Source of the DNA: Akkermansiaceae bacterium
GTDB taxonomy: Bacteria > Verrucomicrobiota > Verrucomicrobiia > Verrucomicrobiales > Akkermansiaceae
DNA: 6,627 nt
Assembly (NCBI GenBank): GCA_023301645.1
Contig: JALZUH010000010.1
Coordinates: forward strand, 1 to 6,627
Direction of reading: 5' to 3'
The notes beneath the pieces are model-generated. The model was not told the DNA's origin and ran no database searches. It saw only the letters and a program-made list of their open reading frames with translations. Shown here piece by piece: positions 4,991 to 6,627 of the stretch. The translations under genes and the position numbers were made by a program. Each line of letters opens with the position of its first letter. Positions within the stretch are counted from its first letter, which is position 1.

Positions 4991-6627
4991 ATGCTTACCG
5001 TTCAGAATCTCCGTGTAGAATATGGCCCTCGAGTCCTTTTTAAAGACCTCACCTTTTCCGTCATGGAAAAAGAGCGAATTGCCTTTGCTGGTCATAACGG
5101 CGCAGGCAAATCCACACTGATGAAGTGCATCGCAGGGATCATTGAAACCAGTGGTGGCAAGATCACCAAGCCGAAGCACTGCAACATCGGCTACCTCCCA
5201 CAGGAAGGCATCCACATCGAAGGTATCTCCCTCTGGGACGAAGTCGAGTCCGCCTTCGCCGAGACCAAAAACATGCAGAAGCAAGTCGACGAGCTCGTAG
5301 AAAAGCTCACCGACGCTGACCCACGCTCCTCCGAATACTCAGACCTACTCATGGATATTGGTGAGCTCGAGCTCAAGCTCGAAGACGCCGACCTCGGCAA
5401 GATCAAGCCCCGCATCGAATCCGTGCTCACTGGACTAGGCTTCAAGCGCAAGGACTTCGAACGCGACTGTAAGGAATTTTCAGGTGGCTGGCAGATGCGT
5501 ATCGCCCTATCGAAGCTCCTCCTCGCTCAGCCCGAAGTCCTCCTTCTTGACGAGCCTACTAACCACCTCGACATCGAATCACAGAAGTGGATGGAGAGCT
5601 ACCTCGTGAACTACCCCGGAGCCATCCTCATCATCTCCCACGACCTTGGACTCCTCGACATGCTCACCACCCGCACCATCGCATTCAGCCATGGCCGCGC
5701 AGAAGAATACGCAGGAAACTACTCATTCTACGCCAAAGAATCCATCCTGAGGAAAGAAATTCAGCTCAAGATGTATAAATCTCAGCAGCGAGAGATCAAG
5801 CAAACCAAAGACTTCATCAACCGCTTCCGCGCCACTGCCTCAAAGGCGAAGCAGGTGCAGAGTCGAATCAAGCAGCTTGAGAAAATCGAACTCATCGAGA
5901 TCGAACAAGAAGACTCCGTCATGAGCTTCAAGTTCCCCGAGCCACCAGCATCAGGCCACAGCATCGCCCTCCTCGAAGACGCCTACAAATCCTACGGCGA
6001 ACTAAACATCCTACAAGGCTTCGACTTCGAAGTCACCAAAGGAGAGCGCATCGCCATCGTAGGGCCTAATGGCGCCGGTAAATCCACCTTCTGTCGCATG
6101 ATCACAGGGCAAGAAGCCCCCGACCAAGGCACCCACACCTTCGGCCACAAAGCCGCCGTATCATTCTTCTCGCAGAATCACGCCGACGAGCTCGACGGCA
6201 GCCTCACCGTCCAAGAATGCTGCGAAAAAGCCGCCACCAGAATCACCGCGCCACTCATCAGAAACCTCCTCGGTTGTTTCCTCTTCAAAGGTGACGACGT
6301 CTTCAAGAAAGTAGGAGTCCTCTCTGGTGGAGAACGCTCCCGCGTCGCACTCGTCTGCATGCTACTGCGCCCTGCGAACTTCCTCATTCTCGACGAGCCC
6401 ACTAACCACCTCGACATCCAGTCACAGGCCGTTCTTCAGAATGCCCTAGAGAACTACCCCGGCTCCTACCTCATCGTATCGCACAACAGACAGTTCCTCG
6501 ACTCCATCGTCAATAAAACCCTCGAATTCCGCCCCGGAGAAGCACCACGGACATTTGCAGGAAACATCACCTACTACCTCGAAAAGATCGAAGAGGAGAA
6601 AAACGCAGCCCGCGCCCTCAACGACAC
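4991..6627 (+). CDS. ABC-F family ATPase, YheS-like, C-terminus cut by the window edge
   Basis: The visible 545 residues contain two ABC ATPase domains and no membrane segments, the hallmark of ABC-F proteins, which act on ribosomes rather than as transporters. Domain 1 has Walker A GHNGAGKST (34-42), signature SGGWQ (164-168), Walker B LLLDEPTNHLD (184-194) and switch His in SHD (216-218). Domain 2 has GPNGAGKST (358-366), SGGER (445-449), LILDEPTNHLD (465-475) and SHN (497-499). The basic helical linker between them (about 245-320), with FINRFRATASKAKQVQSR, most resembles YheS-type members and is the part expected to reach the P-site tRNA. Family roles include relief of stalled or antibiotic-blocked ribosomes; the role of this one cannot be read from sequence. 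The start ATG fits family N-termini and lacks a Shine-Dalgarno. Codon use is strongly C-ending, with GAC for 27 of 28 Asp, unlike the leftward genes. No stop codon occurs before the edge. Confidence 0.95.
   Translation, partial: MLTVQNLRVEYGPRVLFKDLTFSVMEKERIAFAGHNGAGKSTLMKCIAGIIETSGGKITKPKHCNIGYLPQEGIHIEGISLWDEVESAFAETKNMQKQVDELVEKLTDADPRSSEYSDLLMDIGELELKLEDADLGKIKPRIESVLTGLGFKRKDFERDCKEFSGGWQMRIALSKLLLAQPEVLLLDEPTNHLDIESQKWMESYLVNYPGAILIISHDLGLLDMLTTRTIAFSHGRAEEYAGNYSFYAKESILRKEIQLKMYKSQQREIKQTKDFINRFRATASKAKQVQSRIKQLEKIELIEIEQEDSVMSFKFPEPPASGHSIALLEDAYKSYGELNILQGFDFEVTKGERIAIVGPNGAGKSTFCRMITGQEAPDQGTHTFGHKAAVSFFSQNHADELDGSLTVQECCEKAATRITAPLIRNLLGCFLFKGDDVFKKVGVLSGGERSRVALVCMLLRPANFLILDEPTNHLDIQSQAVLQNALENYPGSYLIVSHNRQFLDSIVNKTLEFRPGEAPRTFAGNITYYLEKIEEEKNAARALND

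Noticed and set aside
4946..5451. Minus-strand reading frames opposite the start of the ABC-F gene
   Set aside because: They are mirror images of the conserved ATPase coding sequence, with no motif of their own.
1..6627. Mobile element, CRISPR array or defence system
   Set aside because: I found no transposase or integrase motifs, no regularly spaced repeats and no target-site duplications; apart from the PDZ gene and the left-edge exported protein, the genes are recognisable metabolic or translation families.

Overview
This window looks like ordinary chromosome from a bacterium of intermediate GC content, probably a member of the Planctomycetota-Verrucomicrobiota group and perhaps Verrucomicrobiales. 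The evidence is indirect. There is a secreted glycosidase-like gene, a secreted PDZ protein whose N-terminal helical part resembles repeats common in that group, and no clear Shine-Dalgarno sequence before any of the six genes. I have no 16S gene or database match to confirm the lineage.

Layout. Positions 1-675 (minus strand) hold the N-terminal 225 residues of an exported, probably carbohydrate-active protein that runs off the left edge. Positions 676-839 are intergenic and contain a perfect 13-bp hairpin (726-763), the likely terminator of the gene cluster to its right. From 840 to 4878 four genes all read leftward with short gaps. In transcription order they are nadC (quinolinate phosphoribosyltransferase), a small exported PDZ-domain protein, trpD (anthranilate phosphoribosyltransferase), and a large LOG/TIGR00730-family nucleotide phosphoribohydrolase-like protein. 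Positions 4879-4990 are a divergent intergenic region. From 4991 to the right edge, on the plus strand, is most of an ABC-F ATPase gene with two ATPase domains.

How the genes fit together. NadC and TrpD carry out the same type of chemistry: each transfers phosphoribosyl from PRPP to an aromatic acid, for NAD and tryptophan synthesis respectively. LOG enzymes cleave the base from a nucleoside 5'-monophosphate. The cluster may therefore be a small phosphoribosyl-metabolism operon with an exported PDZ protein inserted in it, but co-transcription is inferred from spacing only. The ABC-F gene is a ribosome-associated type, has very different codon use, and is probably transcribed on its own.

I see no mobile element, CRISPR array, tRNA or rRNA, and no convincing undescribed system. 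The points most worth a second look are the gene grouping, the stand-alone PDZ protein, the strand-linked codon contrast, the lack of Shine-Dalgarno sites, and dyad sequences before two of the genes.
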